A DNA stretch of 64,000 nt from Streptomyces natalensis ATCC 27448 (GTDB taxonomy: Bacteria; Actinomycetota; Actinomycetes; Streptomycetales; Streptomycetaceae): positions 924,812 to 988,811 of the forward strand of contig NZ_JRKI01000061.1 in NCBI RefSeq assembly GCF_000935125.1, in the 5' to 3' direction. The position numbers and the translations under genes are program-made. The notes below the pieces were generated by a model that ran no database searches, was not told the DNA's origin, and saw nothing but the letters and a program-made list of their open reading frames with translations. Shown here one piece after another: positions 34,719 to 43,999 of the stretch (the first letter of the stretch is position 1; every line of letters starts with the position of its first letter).

Positions 34719-35610
34719 AGCCGGGGAATTCGAGGATGTCTTCGGCGCGGCGGCGCGTCGGGGCGCCATCGGCCGTACGGACGCCACCGGGCAGCAGCCG
34801 GAAGCGTGCCGGGGCAGCCGCAGCGGCGGCGTGGTGGTCCCCGCCACGGGGGCCGTGGCCGTTGCCCGCGGTCTGCGAGGAGGGCGCCACGGGGCCCTGC
34901 GGGGCCTGCCCGGGAAGGCCGTGGTGGCCCGCGTCCCGCTGCGTGTGCAGGGCGGGACGGGCGTGCGGTGCGGCCTGGTGCGCACCGGTGCAGTGCGCCG
35001 GGTGCAGCGCGGCCGCCGGGATGGCGGCCGGGCCGACGCCGTGCGGACCGGCCCGACGGGCGCCGGCCGGCGCCTTGCCGTGCTGCGGCGCGGAACCGTC
35101 GCCGGGCCGTCCCGCGTGGTCCCCGGAGGGGACGTGCACGGGCAGCGTGCCGCCGACGGTGGTGCCGATCTCGTGCACCACACCGGTGACCGGGTCGGTG
35201 ACCTGGTCCGTGACCGGAGCGAACCGGTCGGCGGCGGGCCGTACGGCCTCGGTGACCGCCGTGGAGGCAGTGTCCGTGTGCTGTGCGAGCTGGTCGCGGG
35301 CCGCCTCGCCCTGCTGGGCGAACGCCTCCCGGGAGTCCGACAGCCGCTCGGCCCCGTCCCCGTCGGCCGCCCCGGCCGGGGTCGATGCCCCGGTCAGGGC
35401 CTGCGCGCCCGTACGGTCGGCGGCGTGTGCGCCGGGGCCGAAGGCGAAGCCGAGGGCGACGAAGCCCACCAGGAAGAGCCCCGCCAGCAGCGCACGCCGC
35501 GCGGCCACGGTGCGCGGCAGGCGCACGGCGGCAGGCGGAGCGAACACAGCGGACAAGGAGGGGACCTTCCCATACGGACGGGGACACACCAGCGCGCGGA
35601 CGCGCTTCAT
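34717..35610 (-). CDS. Secreted or membrane-anchored Ala/His/Pro-rich hypothetical protein
   Basis: The 297-residue product starts at ATG 35610 behind GGGAG. An N-terminal basic stretch precedes one hydrophobic segment (RALLAGLFLVGFVALGFAFGPGAHA), which can be a signal peptide or an anchor. The exterior part is low-complexity: a VTDQVTDPVTGVVHEIGTTVGG block in the middle and a His/Ala/Pro/Gly-rich second half with about 20 His. No known domain is seen. The VTD/VTG repeats echo the TVTDATGKLPTGDVTGTVT start of the next gene's mature protein, so the two secreted proteins share style and probably location. Confidence 0.68.
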   Translation of the reverse strand: MKRVRALVCPRPYGKVPSLSAVFAPPAAVRLPRTVAARRALLAGLFLVGFVALGFAFGPGAHAADRTGAQALTGASTPAGAADGDGAERLSDSREAFAQQGEAARDQLAQHTDTASTAVTEAVRPAADRFAPVTDQVTDPVTGVVHEIGTTVGGTLPVHVPSGDHAGRPGDGSAPQHGKAPAGARRAGPHGVGPAAIPAAALHPAHCTGAHQAAPHARPALHTQRDAGHHGLPGQAPQGPVAPSSQTAGNGHGPRGGDHHAAAAAAPARFRLLPGGVRTADGAPTRRRAEDILEFPG

Positions 35611-35698
35611 CGGTGTCACTCCCGTCGCGGGCGATCGAGCGATGAGCTGATCCTTGCATGACCGGCCAGGTGTCTGGCAAGCCCCCTTGGTGCTCCTG

Positions 35699-37045
35699 TC
35701 ACCGTTGCTCCGCCATGTCCGGTATGGGCAGCGGCCGTTTCTCAAGAGCGGCGGCCATCACGTCCGGAAAGAGATCCGGCGTACAGGCGAACGCCGGTGC
35801 GCCCAGGGCCGCGAGCGCCGCGGCATGCTCCCGGTCGTAGGCCGGCGCGCCTTCGTCGGACAGCGCGAGCAGCGTGACGAACTGCACCCCGGCCGCCTTC
35901 ATCGCGGCGACCCGTTTGAGCATCTCGTTGCGGATGCCGCCCTCGTAGAGGTCGCTGATGAGGACGACGACGGTCTCGGCGGGTCGGGTGATACGGGACT
36001 GGCAGTAGGCCAGGGCGCGGTTGATGTCCGTGCCGCCGCCGAGCTGGGTGCCGAAGAGGACGTCGACCGGGTCGTCCATCTGGTCCGTCAGATCGACCAC
36101 GGAGGTGTCGAAGACGACCAGGCGGGTGTCGATGGCCCGCATCGAGGCCAGTACGGCGCCGAACACCGAGGCGTAGACGACGGAGGCGGCCATCGACCCG
36201 GACTGGTCGATGCAGAGCACCACTTCCTTCTTCACCGACTGGGCGGCTCGGCCGTAGCCGATGAGCCGCTCGGGGACGACCGTGCGGTACTCGGGCAGGT
36301 AGTTCTTGAGGTTGGCCCGGATCGTGCGGTCCCAGTCGATATCGCGGTGGCGGGGGCGGTGGATGCGCGCGGAGCGGTCCAGGGCACCGGTGAGGGTGGC
36401 GCGGGTGCGGGTCGCCAGCCGCTTCTCCAGCTCCGCGACGACCTTGCGGACCACGGCCCGCGCGGTCTCCTTGGTGGTCTCGGGCATGACCTTGTTGAGC
36501 GAGAGCAGGGTGCCCACCAGGTGGACGTCCGCCTCGACGGCCGCCAGCATCTCCGGCTCCAGCAGGAGGGAGTTCAGGCCGAGCCGGTCGATGGCGTCGC
36601 GCTGCATCACCTGCACCACGGAGGAGGGGAAGTACGTGCGGATATCACCGAGCCAGCGGGCCACGGAGGGCGCCGAGGCGCCCAGCCCCGCCGAACGCCG
36701 CCCGCCCTCGGCCCCCTTGCCGTCGCTGCCCTTGCCGTAGAGCGCCTCCAGCGCCCCGTCCATCGCGGCGTCCCGGCCCGTCAGCCCGCATCCGGTGCCG
36801 TCGGCCCCGCCGTCCCCGAGCACCAGCCGCCAGCGGCGCAGGCGTTCGGATGGGGGGAGGGCGGAGGATGGGGCGGTGGCATCGGGGGGTGTGGTGGCGT
36901 CGGGGGGCGTTGCCACGCGGTCCGTTGCTGCGGGGTCGGTTGCCGTGGGATCCGTTGCCGTGGGATCCGTTGCCGTGGGATCCGTTGCCGTGGGATCCGT
37001 TGCCGTGGGATCCGTTGCCGTGGGGTCCGTTGCTGTGGTGGTCAT
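35699..37045 (-). CDS. vWA domain protein of the MoxR/DUF5682 operon
   Basis: The 448-residue protein has an N-terminal repeat (ATDPT, residues about 6-41), a helical middle region with WLGDIRTYFPSSVVQVMQRDA, and a C-terminal von Willebrand A domain with an intact MIDAS: Asp280-x-Ser-x-Ser284 (VVLCIDQSGSM), the Thr in GGGTDINRAL and Asp in LISDLYEGG. vWA proteins paired with MoxR AAA+ ATPases act as metal-dependent chaperone or target-selecting partners. The ATG at 37045 overlaps the DUF5682-like stop (ATGA), so the operon order is MoxR, DUF5682, vWA. Confidence 0.9.
   Translation of the reverse strand: MTTTATDPTATDPTATDPTATDPTATDPTATDPTATDPAATDRVATPPDATTPPDATAPSSALPPSERLRRWRLVLGDGGADGTGCGLTGRDAAMDGALEALYGKGSDGKGAEGGRRSAGLGASAPSVARWLGDIRTYFPSSVVQVMQRDAIDRLGLNSLLLEPEMLAAVEADVHLVGTLLSLNKVMPETTKETARAVVRKVVAELEKRLATRTRATLTGALDRSARIHRPRHRDIDWDRTIRANLKNYLPEYRTVVPERLIGYGRAAQSVKKEVVLCIDQSGSMAASVVYASVFGAVLASMRAIDTRLVVFDTSVVDLTDQMDDPVDVLFGTQLGGGTDINRALAYCQSRITRPAETVVVLISDLYEGGIRNEMLKRVAAMKAAGVQFVTLLALSDEGAPAYDREHAAALAALGAPAFACTPDLFPDVMAAALEKRPLPIPDMAEQR
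36939..37028. repeat. Six-copy 15-bp tandem repeat in the vWA gene
   Basis: GTTGCCGTGGGATCC repeats six times from 36939 to 37028 with one change in the last copy. It encodes (Ala-Thr-Asp-Pro-Thr)n close to the N-terminus; degenerate copies flank it. The unit keeps the reading frame. Confidence 0.93.
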
Positions 37046-39540
37046 GTCCGCGCCCCTGTGAGGTCGGTTTCCGGTCGTGGGGTGGGGTGAGGGGTGGGGT
37101 GACGGGTGGGATGAGGGGTGAGGTGAGGGGGCGGGTCGCCGTCCTGGTCGGTCCCCAGCAGGAGGCGGAGGGTGGGCAGGACGGCCGCGGCGCGGTCGCG
37201 GTCCAGGCCGGGGCCGAAGCCGGGGGCCGCGGCTCCGGAGGCGGCGGCGGCCGGGTCGCGGCGGGAGGCCGCGGGCCCGCGGCGCACCAGCTCGCCCAGG
37301 GTGCGCCGCACCCCGGACTCGTAGGCGGCGAACGTACGGCGCAGCAGCGGCAGGACGCCCGAGAAGGCGGTGGCCGGGACGCCGGTCAGCCAGCCGTCGA
37401 CCAGCGCGAGCAGCCGTTCGTCGTGGACCAGCAGCATGCCGCCGTCCCCGCCGCCGACGAAGCCCTCGATCCATCCGGCGGCATCGGCCGGCGCCGCGCC
37501 CGGGGACAGGGCGAGGCCCATCAGGCGCTCGGCTTCTCCGTCGCCCAACTGCCCGTCGTCCAGCAGCAGCCGGGTGGCCCGGCCGCGAAGCGGCCCCGGT
37601 ACGGCGTCCCGTGCGCTCAGCGTGCGCAGCACACCGGCCCAGCGGGTCCGCAGATCCGCGGTCCCGGCCGCGGAGCCGGTCGGCCCGTCCGGCAGCCGGT
37701 CCAGGAGGCCGACGGCCTGGTGGGTGGCGTCGAGCGGGCCGCGCATCTGGGCGGCGCCGTCGTCGTCCAGGCCGGCGCAGGCGGGCGGCAGACCGACGAA
37801 GACCCGCTCGGCCAGGCCCAGCGCCACCTCGCGCAGCGCCGCACCGTCCGTACCGCGGACATCGCCGTAGCGCACGGACCGGACGAGGGCGGGCAGCGCC
37901 TGGGCCAGCTGGCCCACATCGGCGTCCAGCGCCGCGCGGTCCGACAGGGCGCGCATCACCACCGGCAGCGCATCGGGGAGTTCGGCCAGCAGGCAACGCT
38001 CGGCGAGCGCCGTCACCTCGGCGAGCGTGGCGGCGCCCACCGCCTGCGAGGCCGCCTTGGCGGTGGCCGCCGACAGCACGGTGGTGCCCCAGATACCGGC
38101 CTCGGCGACCCGTACGGACAGCTCGGGCTCCCAGCGCAGCTGCCAGGTCTCCCGGAAAGTGCCCGTACTGCCCCGGGAGCGGGCGGGCTCGCCCCAGGGG
38201 ATGCCGAGGAGCGCCAGCCGGTGCAGCAGCCGGCTGCGCGCGGCGTCGGTCTCCTTGCGCAGGTCCAGCTCCAGCTCCCGCTCCCGGGCCTCCGGCTTGA
38301 GCCGCAGCGCCCGTTGGCCGCGGGCGAGGTCGCGTTGCAGGGGGACGGCGGGTGCGTCCTCGGGGACCTCGCCCAGCACATCGCCGACCACGAGGCGGTC
38401 GTGGATCAGTGCGGACGGGGCGTCGGAGCCGCCGCCCATGACGGCGCGGATCGCGTCATCGGCCTCCGTGAGCCCGGCCAGCGGGCGGCCGCGCACCGTG
38501 GCCAGGCCCTCGGCGAGCCGCACCGCCTCGATGACATGCGCCGACGAGGTGGCGTAGTCCTCGTCCCGCAGCAGCCCGGCGACCTTGGTCATCCAGCGTT
38601 CGAGGGGGCGGTCGGGAGAGGCGAAGAGATGGCCGTACCAGCCGGGCGAGGCGATTCCGGCGCCGTAGCCGCTGCGCCGGGAGAGCCGGCGGTGGGTCCA
38701 GGGCACCCAGGTCAGCGCGGCCTTCGCCTTGGGCAGGCCCTTGAGCAGCCGCCGGTCGGCGGTCACGGTGCTGCGGCGGGCCAGCGCCGGGACGTGCCAG
38801 GCGCCGCACACCACGGCGACGTTGTCGCCGAACTCCCGCCGCGCCTCGTGCAGTCGAAGCCGCATATGGGCCTCGCGCACCAGGTCTCGGTCGTGGCCGC
38901 CGTCGCCGTACGCCTCGCGCAGCGCCCCCATCGCCTCGGCCAGCGCCGCGAACGGCGCCAGCGCGTCCGCGCCCGCTGCCCCCGAGGCCGCCCCGCGGTG
39001 CTCGACGACGTCCTCCCACCAGCGCTCGGGGTCGTCGTAACCGGCCGTCTCGGCGAGCACGCCGATGGGGTCGATCCGAACGTCGGGGGTGTCGGGGATG
39101 CCGGGGATGCCGGGGATGCCGGGTGCATCAGGGGCGTCGGCCGACGCCCGGCCAAGCGCCTCCGCCGCCTCGGCTTCCCCCTCCCCCTCGGCCTCCTCCG
39201 CCGCCATGGCCAGGGAATGCACCGCGGGCAGATCGATGAAACGGACCGGGACCTCGCGCTCCAGGGCCCAGCGCAGCGCCACCCACTCCGGGGAGAACTC
39301 GGCCAGCGGCCAGAACGCCGCGCGCCCCGGGTCGTCCACGATGTGGGCGAGCAGCGCCACCGGTGGCCGCATGTCGGCATGCAGGGTCAACGGCAGCAGG
39401 GCATCCGCCTCGGGCGGGCCCTCTATCAGCACCGCGGCCGGCGCGGTCGCCTCCAGCGCGGCCCGCACCGCACGCGCCGACCCGGGGCCGTGGTGCCGTA
39501 CCCCGAGCAGCACCGGCTTCGCCGTCGTCCCGGTGGTCAT
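37042..39540 (-). CDS. DUF5682-family protein of the MoxR/vWA operon
   Basis: The 832-residue protein starts at ATG 39540, overlapping the MoxR stop (ATGA). Its beginning (VLLGVRHHGPGSARAVRAAL, VLIEGPPEADALLPL) and WVPWTHRRLSRRSGYGAGIASPGWYGHLF match my recollection of the DUF5682 family, always found with MoxR and vWA genes. AVVCGAWHVPAL is a further His-containing motif like the ChaN/TraB group of proteins. The end is a His/Pro repeat (PHLTPHPTRHPTPHPTP). The N-terminal HHGPGS and WH residues could bind metal, which is inference. It is soluble and very Ala-rich. Confidence 0.82.
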   Translation of the reverse strand: MTTGTTAKPVLLGVRHHGPGSARAVRAALEATAPAAVLIEGPPEADALLPLTLHADMRPPVALLAHIVDDPGRAAFWPLAEFSPEWVALRWALEREVPVRFIDLPAVHSLAMAAEEAEGEGEAEAAEALGRASADAPDAPGIPGIPGIPDTPDVRIDPIGVLAETAGYDDPERWWEDVVEHRGAASGAAGADALAPFAALAEAMGALREAYGDGGHDRDLVREAHMRLRLHEARREFGDNVAVVCGAWHVPALARRSTVTADRRLLKGLPKAKAALTWVPWTHRRLSRRSGYGAGIASPGWYGHLFASPDRPLERWMTKVAGLLRDEDYATSSAHVIEAVRLAEGLATVRGRPLAGLTEADDAIRAVMGGGSDAPSALIHDRLVVGDVLGEVPEDAPAVPLQRDLARGQRALRLKPEARERELELDLRKETDAARSRLLHRLALLGIPWGEPARSRGSTGTFRETWQLRWEPELSVRVAEAGIWGTTVLSAATAKAASQAVGAATLAEVTALAERCLLAELPDALPVVMRALSDRAALDADVGQLAQALPALVRSVRYGDVRGTDGAALREVALGLAERVFVGLPPACAGLDDDGAAQMRGPLDATHQAVGLLDRLPDGPTGSAAGTADLRTRWAGVLRTLSARDAVPGPLRGRATRLLLDDGQLGDGEAERLMGLALSPGAAPADAAGWIEGFVGGGDGGMLLVHDERLLALVDGWLTGVPATAFSGVLPLLRRTFAAYESGVRRTLGELVRRGPAASRRDPAAAASGAAAPGFGPGLDRDRAAAVLPTLRLLLGTDQDGDPPPHLTPHPTRHPTPHPTPRPETDLTGART

Positions 39541-40682
39541 GCGCTCACCTCGCGGCAGGCGCGGTAGAAGTCCTTCCAGCCGTCGCGCTCGCGCACCACG
39601 GCCTCCAGATACTCCTGCCAGACGACACGGTCGGCGGCCGGGTCGCGGACGACCGCGCCCAGGATGCCGGCGGCCACATCGCCGGGCCGCAGGACGCCGT
39701 CCCCGAAGTGGGCCGCCAGCGCCAGGCCGTTGGTGACGACGGAGATGGCCTCGGCCGTGGACAGCGTGCCCGACGGCGACTTGACCTTGGTGCGGCCGTC
39801 GGCGGTCAGGCCGTCGCGCAGCTCGCGGAAGACCGTGACGACGCGCCGGATCTCGTCCAGGCCCTCCGGGGCGGCCGGCAGGTCCAGCGAACGCCCTATC
39901 TGCTCGACCCGCCGCGAGACGATGTCCACCTCTTCCTCCGGTGTCGCGGGCAGCGGCAGCACCACGGTGTTGAAGCGGCGGCGCAGGGCACTGGAGAGGT
40001 CGTTGACCCCGCGGTCGCGGTCGTTGGCGGTGGCGATCAGGTTGAAGCCGCGGACGGCCTGCACCTCCTGCCCCAACTCCGGGACGGGCAGGGTCTTTTC
40101 CGACAGGATCGTGATGAGGCTGTCCTGGACGTCGGCCGGGATACGGGTGAGCTCCTCCACCCGGGCGGTCATGCCCTGGGACATCGCCCGCATCACGGGA
40201 CCGGGCACCAGCGCCTCGCGGCTGGGGCCGTTGGCGAGCAGCTGGGCGTAGTTCCAGCCGTAGCGGATGGCCTCCTCCGGAGTGCCGGCGGTGCCCTGCA
40301 CCAGAAGGGTGGAGTCGCCGCTGACCGCGGCGGCCAGATGCTCCGACACCCAGGTTTTGGCGGTGCCCGGCACGCCCAGCAGCAGCAGTGCGCGGTCCGT
40401 GGCGAGGGTGGTCACGGCGACCTCGACGATCCGCCGGGGACCGACGTATTTGGGGGTGATGACCGTGCCGTCGGCGAGGGTGCCGCCGAGGAGATAGGTG
40501 GCGACCGCCCACGGCGAGAGACGCCAGCGCTCGGGCCGCGGACGGTCGTCGGCCGCATCCAGGGCCTTGAGTTCGTGCGCGAAGGAGTCCTCCGCGTGGG
40601 GTCGCAGCGCCTGCTCGTGCGGTGCGTCGATGCTGCTCTCGGACGTGGTCCCTGACTGGGTCTCCGTCTTGGTCTCGGACAT
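39537..40682 (-). CDS. MoxR-type AAA+ ATPase
   Basis: The 381-residue product starts at ATG 40682 behind GAGGGGGAG. Walker A is GVPGTAKT (103-110), sensor 1 is FNLIATANDRDRG, and the arginine-finger helix is SSALRRRFNTVVLPLP. The Walker B position reads ARVEELTRIP where most MoxR proteins have an LLDEINRAP-like sequence, so the first acidic residue is Glu rather than Asp. MoxR ATPases remodel or activate targets with a vWA partner. It leads the operon with DUF5682 and vWA, and is divergent from the SWIM gene across a 179-bp region. Confidence 0.92.
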   Translation of the reverse strand: MSETKTETQSGTTSESSIDAPHEQALRPHAEDSFAHELKALDAADDRPRPERWRLSPWAVATYLLGGTLADGTVITPKYVGPRRIVEVAVTTLATDRALLLLGVPGTAKTWVSEHLAAAVSGDSTLLVQGTAGTPEEAIRYGWNYAQLLANGPSREALVPGPVMRAMSQGMTARVEELTRIPADVQDSLITILSEKTLPVPELGQEVQAVRGFNLIATANDRDRGVNDLSSALRRRFNTVVLPLPATPEEEVDIVSRRVEQIGRSLDLPAAPEGLDEIRRVVTVFRELRDGLTADGRTKVKSPSGTLSTAEAISVVTNGLALAAHFGDGVLRPGDVAAGILGAVVRDPAADRVVWQEYLEAVVRERDGWKDFYRACREVSA

Positions 40683-40772
40683 GACTCCCCCTCGTCGCAG
40701 AAATGCCGTGACAACGCCTGCGACCCGCCGCTCGATGCGTCGGCCGCGTGCTGGAATCCAGCCTGCACCACC

Positions 40773-40854
40773 CCACTGACAACGCCCCGAAAACCGCACC
40801 TGACCTGCTGTTTCATTCTTCACGAGGGCGATTGTCAGTGGCGGGTCGTAGCGT
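40773..40854. promoter_or_regulatory. Divergent control region of the MoxR and SWIM genes
   Basis: CCACTGACAA (40773-40782) and TTGTCAGTGG (40832-40841) form a perfect inverted repeat with a 49-bp centre. On each strand TTGTCA could be a -35 box. TAGCGT (40849-40854) lies seven bases before ATG 40862, as in leaderless Streptomyces transcripts. The symmetry suggests that one regulator or one promoter type drives both operons. Confidence 0.5.
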
Positions 40855-40861
40855 CGAAGAC

Positions 40862-42226
40862 ATGAATCCGCAGGGGGAACGCTGGACGACGGATCAGGTG
40901 CTGGCGCTGGCGCCTGACGATGCCTCACGCAAGGCGGGCGGCAAGCTCGCCGCGCCCGGACCGTGGTCGGAGACCGGCGCGGACGGCGGCGCGGTGTGGG
41001 GGCTGTGCAAGGGCAGCGGAAAGAAGCCGTATCAGACCGTCATCGACGTCACCGGGCCCGCGTTCACGTGCAGTTGCCCGAGCCGCAAATTCCCGTGCAA
41101 GCATGCGCTGGGTCTGCTGCTGCTCTGGGCCGGCGAGGGGGAGACGGTGCCGGCCGGGGCGCCGCCGGAGTGGGCGGGCCCGTGGCTGGCGGGCCGCCGG
41201 GAGAAGGCCGAGCGGGCGGCGGCCACGCCCGCCGGGGGCGGCGGCGCGGCGCGTACACCGTCCGATCCGGAGGCGGCCAGGCGGCGGGCGGAGCGCCGGC
41301 TGGAGCGGATCGCCTCCGGCGCCACGGAGTTGGAGCAGCGCCTGGAGGACCTGCTGCGTACGGGCCTGACGGCGGCCGAGGGCGGCAGTTACCGCCAGTG
41401 GGACGAGACGGCCGCGCGGATGGTCGACGCGCAGGCGCCCGGACTTGCCTCCCGGGTACGGGAGTTGGGCTCGGTGGCGGCCTCCGGGGCAGCGGACTGG
41501 CCGGCCCGGCTGCTGGCGGAGTGCGCCCTGCTCCACCTCCTCGACCAGGGGTTCCTGGGGCGGGAGCGGCTGCCGGCCCCGCTCGCCGCGACCGTGCGCG
41601 CCCGCATCGGGCTGACCACGGACGCGGCGGAGCTGCTCACCGGGCCCGAGGCGGCCACGGTCCGGGACCGCTGGCTGGTGCTCGCCCAACAGGACAGCGA
41701 CGACGGCCGGTTGACCACCCGCCGTATCTTCCTGCGCGGCGAGCGGACGGGCCGGATGGCGCTGCATCTGTCCTTCGGGGGCGGGGGCCGGCCCCTGGAC
41801 CTGGCCCTGCCGCCCGGTCTCGTCCTGGACGCGGATCTGGCCTACTACCCGGGCGCCCGCCCGCTGCGCGCCGCCCTGGGCGAGCGGCACGCCCCGGCCG
41901 CCCCCGGCCCGGTGCCGCCCGGCTGCGGTGTCGACGCCGCCCTGGCCGCGTACGGCGATGCGCTGCGCGACGACCCCTGGCTGGAGTCCTGGCCGGTGGT
42001 GCTCGCCGACGTCACCCCGGTCCCGGCCAGGGACGGATCGGGCTGGCAACTGGCCGATGCGGACGGGGAGTCGGCGCTCCCGCTGGACCCGCGGTTCCTG
42101 GGCCGTGCGGGCCTGTGGCAGCTGGCCGCCATATCCGGCGGCGCGCCGGTCACGGTCTTCGGCGAATGCGGCCACCGCGGCTTCGTGCCGCTGACCGTCT
42201 GGGACCCGACCCCGGTGTCCCTGTGA
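40862..42226 (+). CDS. SWIM zinc-finger protein
   Basis: The 454-residue protein has an N-terminal SWIM finger CxCx6CxH: Cys70, Cys72, Cys79 and His81 (FTCSCPSRKFPCKHALG). The SWIM finger mediates binding to DNA or proteins. The remaining sequence is an Ala/Arg-rich helical region and a C-terminal beta-rich part (RRIFLRGERTGRMALHLSFGGG, WPVVLADVTPVPARDGSGW). Start ATG 40862 has no strong ribosome site but a -10-like TAGCGT seven bases before it. It precedes the DUF5691-like gene by 64 bp and is divergent from MoxR. Confidence 0.88.
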   Translation: MNPQGERWTTDQVLALAPDDASRKAGGKLAAPGPWSETGADGGAVWGLCKGSGKKPYQTVIDVTGPAFTCSCPSRKFPCKHALGLLLLWAGEGETVPAGAPPEWAGPWLAGRREKAERAAATPAGGGGAARTPSDPEAARRRAERRLERIASGATELEQRLEDLLRTGLTAAEGGSYRQWDETAARMVDAQAPGLASRVRELGSVAASGAADWPARLLAECALLHLLDQGFLGRERLPAPLAATVRARIGLTTDAAELLTGPEAATVRDRWLVLAQQDSDDGRLTTRRIFLRGERTGRMALHLSFGGGGRPLDLALPPGLVLDADLAYYPGARPLRAALGERHAPAAPGPVPPGCGVDAALAAYGDALRDDPWLESWPVVLADVTPVPARDGSGWQLADADGESALPLDPRFLGRAGLWQLAAISGGAPVTVFGECGHRGFVPLTVWDPTPVSL

Positions 42227-42290
42227 CCCGCCGCCCCGGCCCGGCCACGCCACCGCCCGAACCCCGCCACCCGACCTTGGGAGAGAGCCG

Positions 42291-43991
42291 ATGACCACCA
42301 CACCCACCACCCCACGGACCACCTCGTCGACCACCCCACGGACCGCCCCGCCGACCACGCCCGCTGCCGCTGCCGCTGCGCCCAAGGCACCGCCCGCGCC
42401 CGCCTGGGAGGAGCTGGTCAGCGCCGCCCTGCTCGGAACGGATCGGCGCACTCCGCCGGTGCCGTTGCGCCCCGGCCAGAGCCCGTCGGCCGCCCTGCTG
42501 GACGCGGCCGCCGTGAGCACGGTCCGCCGCCGCGCCGCCCTGCGCCCGGCCCCGGCCGGGGAGCGGCCCGCCCCGGCGCCGGCCGACCCGCGGCCCCCGC
42601 TGCCGCCCGCCGCGCGGCGCCGGCTGTCCCTGCTGCTCGCCGACCGCGGCGGGGGCGGCGGCAGCCGTCGCGGCACCACCCCCGACCTCACCGAACTGCT
42701 GCCCCAGTGGCTCGCCGCCGCCCAGGATCACGGCTATCGCGCCCCCGGGGCGCTGCTGCCCGCCCTGCTGGACGCCGCCCGTGCCCGTACGGATCTGCGG
42801 CCCGCGGCGCTCGCCCTGGCGGGCCCGCGCGCCCTGTGGCTGGCCCGGCTGAACGACGACTGGAAGTTCGCTCTGCGCGGCTTCGGCGGTACGGCCGCGG
42901 TGCCCGGTCCCGAAGCCCCGGAGGGCGTGCGGCGCCTGTGGGAGGAGGGCCTGTTCGCCGAGCGGGTCAGCCTGCTGACGGCGCTGCGCCGCCGCGACGC
43001 GGCCGCCGGTCTCGGCCTGCTGGCCACCACCTGGGCCGCCGAGCGCGCCGAGGACCGCCTGATGTTCCTCGATGCGCTACGCGAGTGCCTCTCGTCGGCC
43101 GATGAGCCGTTCCTGGAACAGGCGCTGTCCGACCGCAGCCGCAACGTCCGCGCCACGGCCGCCGAGCTGCTCTCGGCGCTGCCCGGCTCCGCGCTCGCCG
43201 CCCGGATGGCACGGCGCGCCACCGCCTGCCTCGGCCTGGGGCACGGCCCCGGCCCGGTGATCACCGTCGAACCGCCCCGGGAGTGCGATGCGGGAATGGA
43301 GCGGGACGGCGTGGCGCCCAAACCGCCCTCCGGGCGGGGCCGGGGCGCCTGGTGGCTGGGCCAGCTGCTGGAGGCGGCGCCCCTGCACGGCTGGCGCGCG
43401 GTGTTCGAGGGCCGCGGCCCGGCGGAGATCCTCGCCCTGCCGGTGGCCGACGACTGGCGGACGGAGCTGCACGACGCCTGGTGCCGCGCCGCCGTACGCC
43501 AGCGCGACGCCACCTGGGCGCGGGCCCTGTTGGGCACGCCCGCCGCCCCCGCGCAGGCCACGGAGGCGGCGCCGACCGGCTCCTCCCGCGATGTGGCCAA
43601 GCTGCTGACCGTCCTGCCCGAGGACGAACGCGCCGCGTGGGTGGCGCAGTTCATCGCCGCCCACGGCCTGTCGGACGCCTTCCGGATGCTGGGGGTGTGC
43701 GGCGTCCCCTGGGCCGAGCCGCTGGGCCGGTCGGTGGTCGACGCCCTGGACATCGCCCGGGACGCGGGCAGCTACCCCTGGAGCTTCAGCGGGGTGATGG
43801 GCCTGGCCGAGCGCTGTCTGGACCCGGCCGCCGCGGACCGCCTCGACATGCTCACGGCCGTCACCGAAGAGCCGGAAGGCGCCTCCCCCGGCTCCGGCGG
43901 CTACTGGTCCGAGGCGTTCGTCCGGCTGGTCGGCACGCTGCGGCTGCGCGCCACGATGCACGCCGAGCTCTCCGGCGGGGCCGGGTCATGA
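42291..43991 (+). CDS. DUF5691-family protein
   Basis: The 566-residue protein starts at ATG 42291 behind TTGGGAGAGAG with a Thr/Pro/Ala-rich leader of about 38 residues. The core WEELVSAALLGTDRRTPPVPL, LWLARLNDDWKFAL and LRRRDAAAGLGLLATTWAAERAEDR are features I associate with DUF5691 proteins. The middle is HEAT-like: short helical repeats such as FLEQALSDRSRNVRATAAELLSALP. It is the second gene of the SWIM unit, next to the MoxR, DUF5682 and vWA genes. No catalytic motif is visible; a scaffold or receptor role in that system is inferred from context. Confidence 0.78.
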   Translation: MTTTPTTPRTTSSTTPRTAPPTTPAAAAAAPKAPPAPAWEELVSAALLGTDRRTPPVPLRPGQSPSAALLDAAAVSTVRRRAALRPAPAGERPAPAPADPRPPLPPAARRRLSLLLADRGGGGGSRRGTTPDLTELLPQWLAAAQDHGYRAPGALLPALLDAARARTDLRPAALALAGPRALWLARLNDDWKFALRGFGGTAAVPGPEAPEGVRRLWEEGLFAERVSLLTALRRRDAAAGLGLLATTWAAERAEDRLMFLDALRECLSSADEPFLEQALSDRSRNVRATAAELLSALPGSALAARMARRATACLGLGHGPGPVITVEPPRECDAGMERDGVAPKPPSGRGRGAWWLGQLLEAAPLHGWRAVFEGRGPAEILALPVADDWRTELHDAWCRAAVRQRDATWARALLGTPAAPAQATEAAPTGSSRDVAKLLTVLPEDERAAWVAQFIAAHGLSDAFRMLGVCGVPWAEPLGRSVVDALDIARDAGSYPWSFSGVMGLAERCLDPAAADRLDMLTAVTEEPEGASPGSGGYWSEAFVRLVGTLRLRATMHAELSGGAGS

Positions 43992-43999
43992 CCGCCCGG

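Noticed and set aside
37042..40782. A 1246-codon reading of the DUF5682-like gene
   Set aside because: The upstream 414 codons are a shadow of the MoxR gene. The ATG at 39540 with an ATGA overlap explains the gene.
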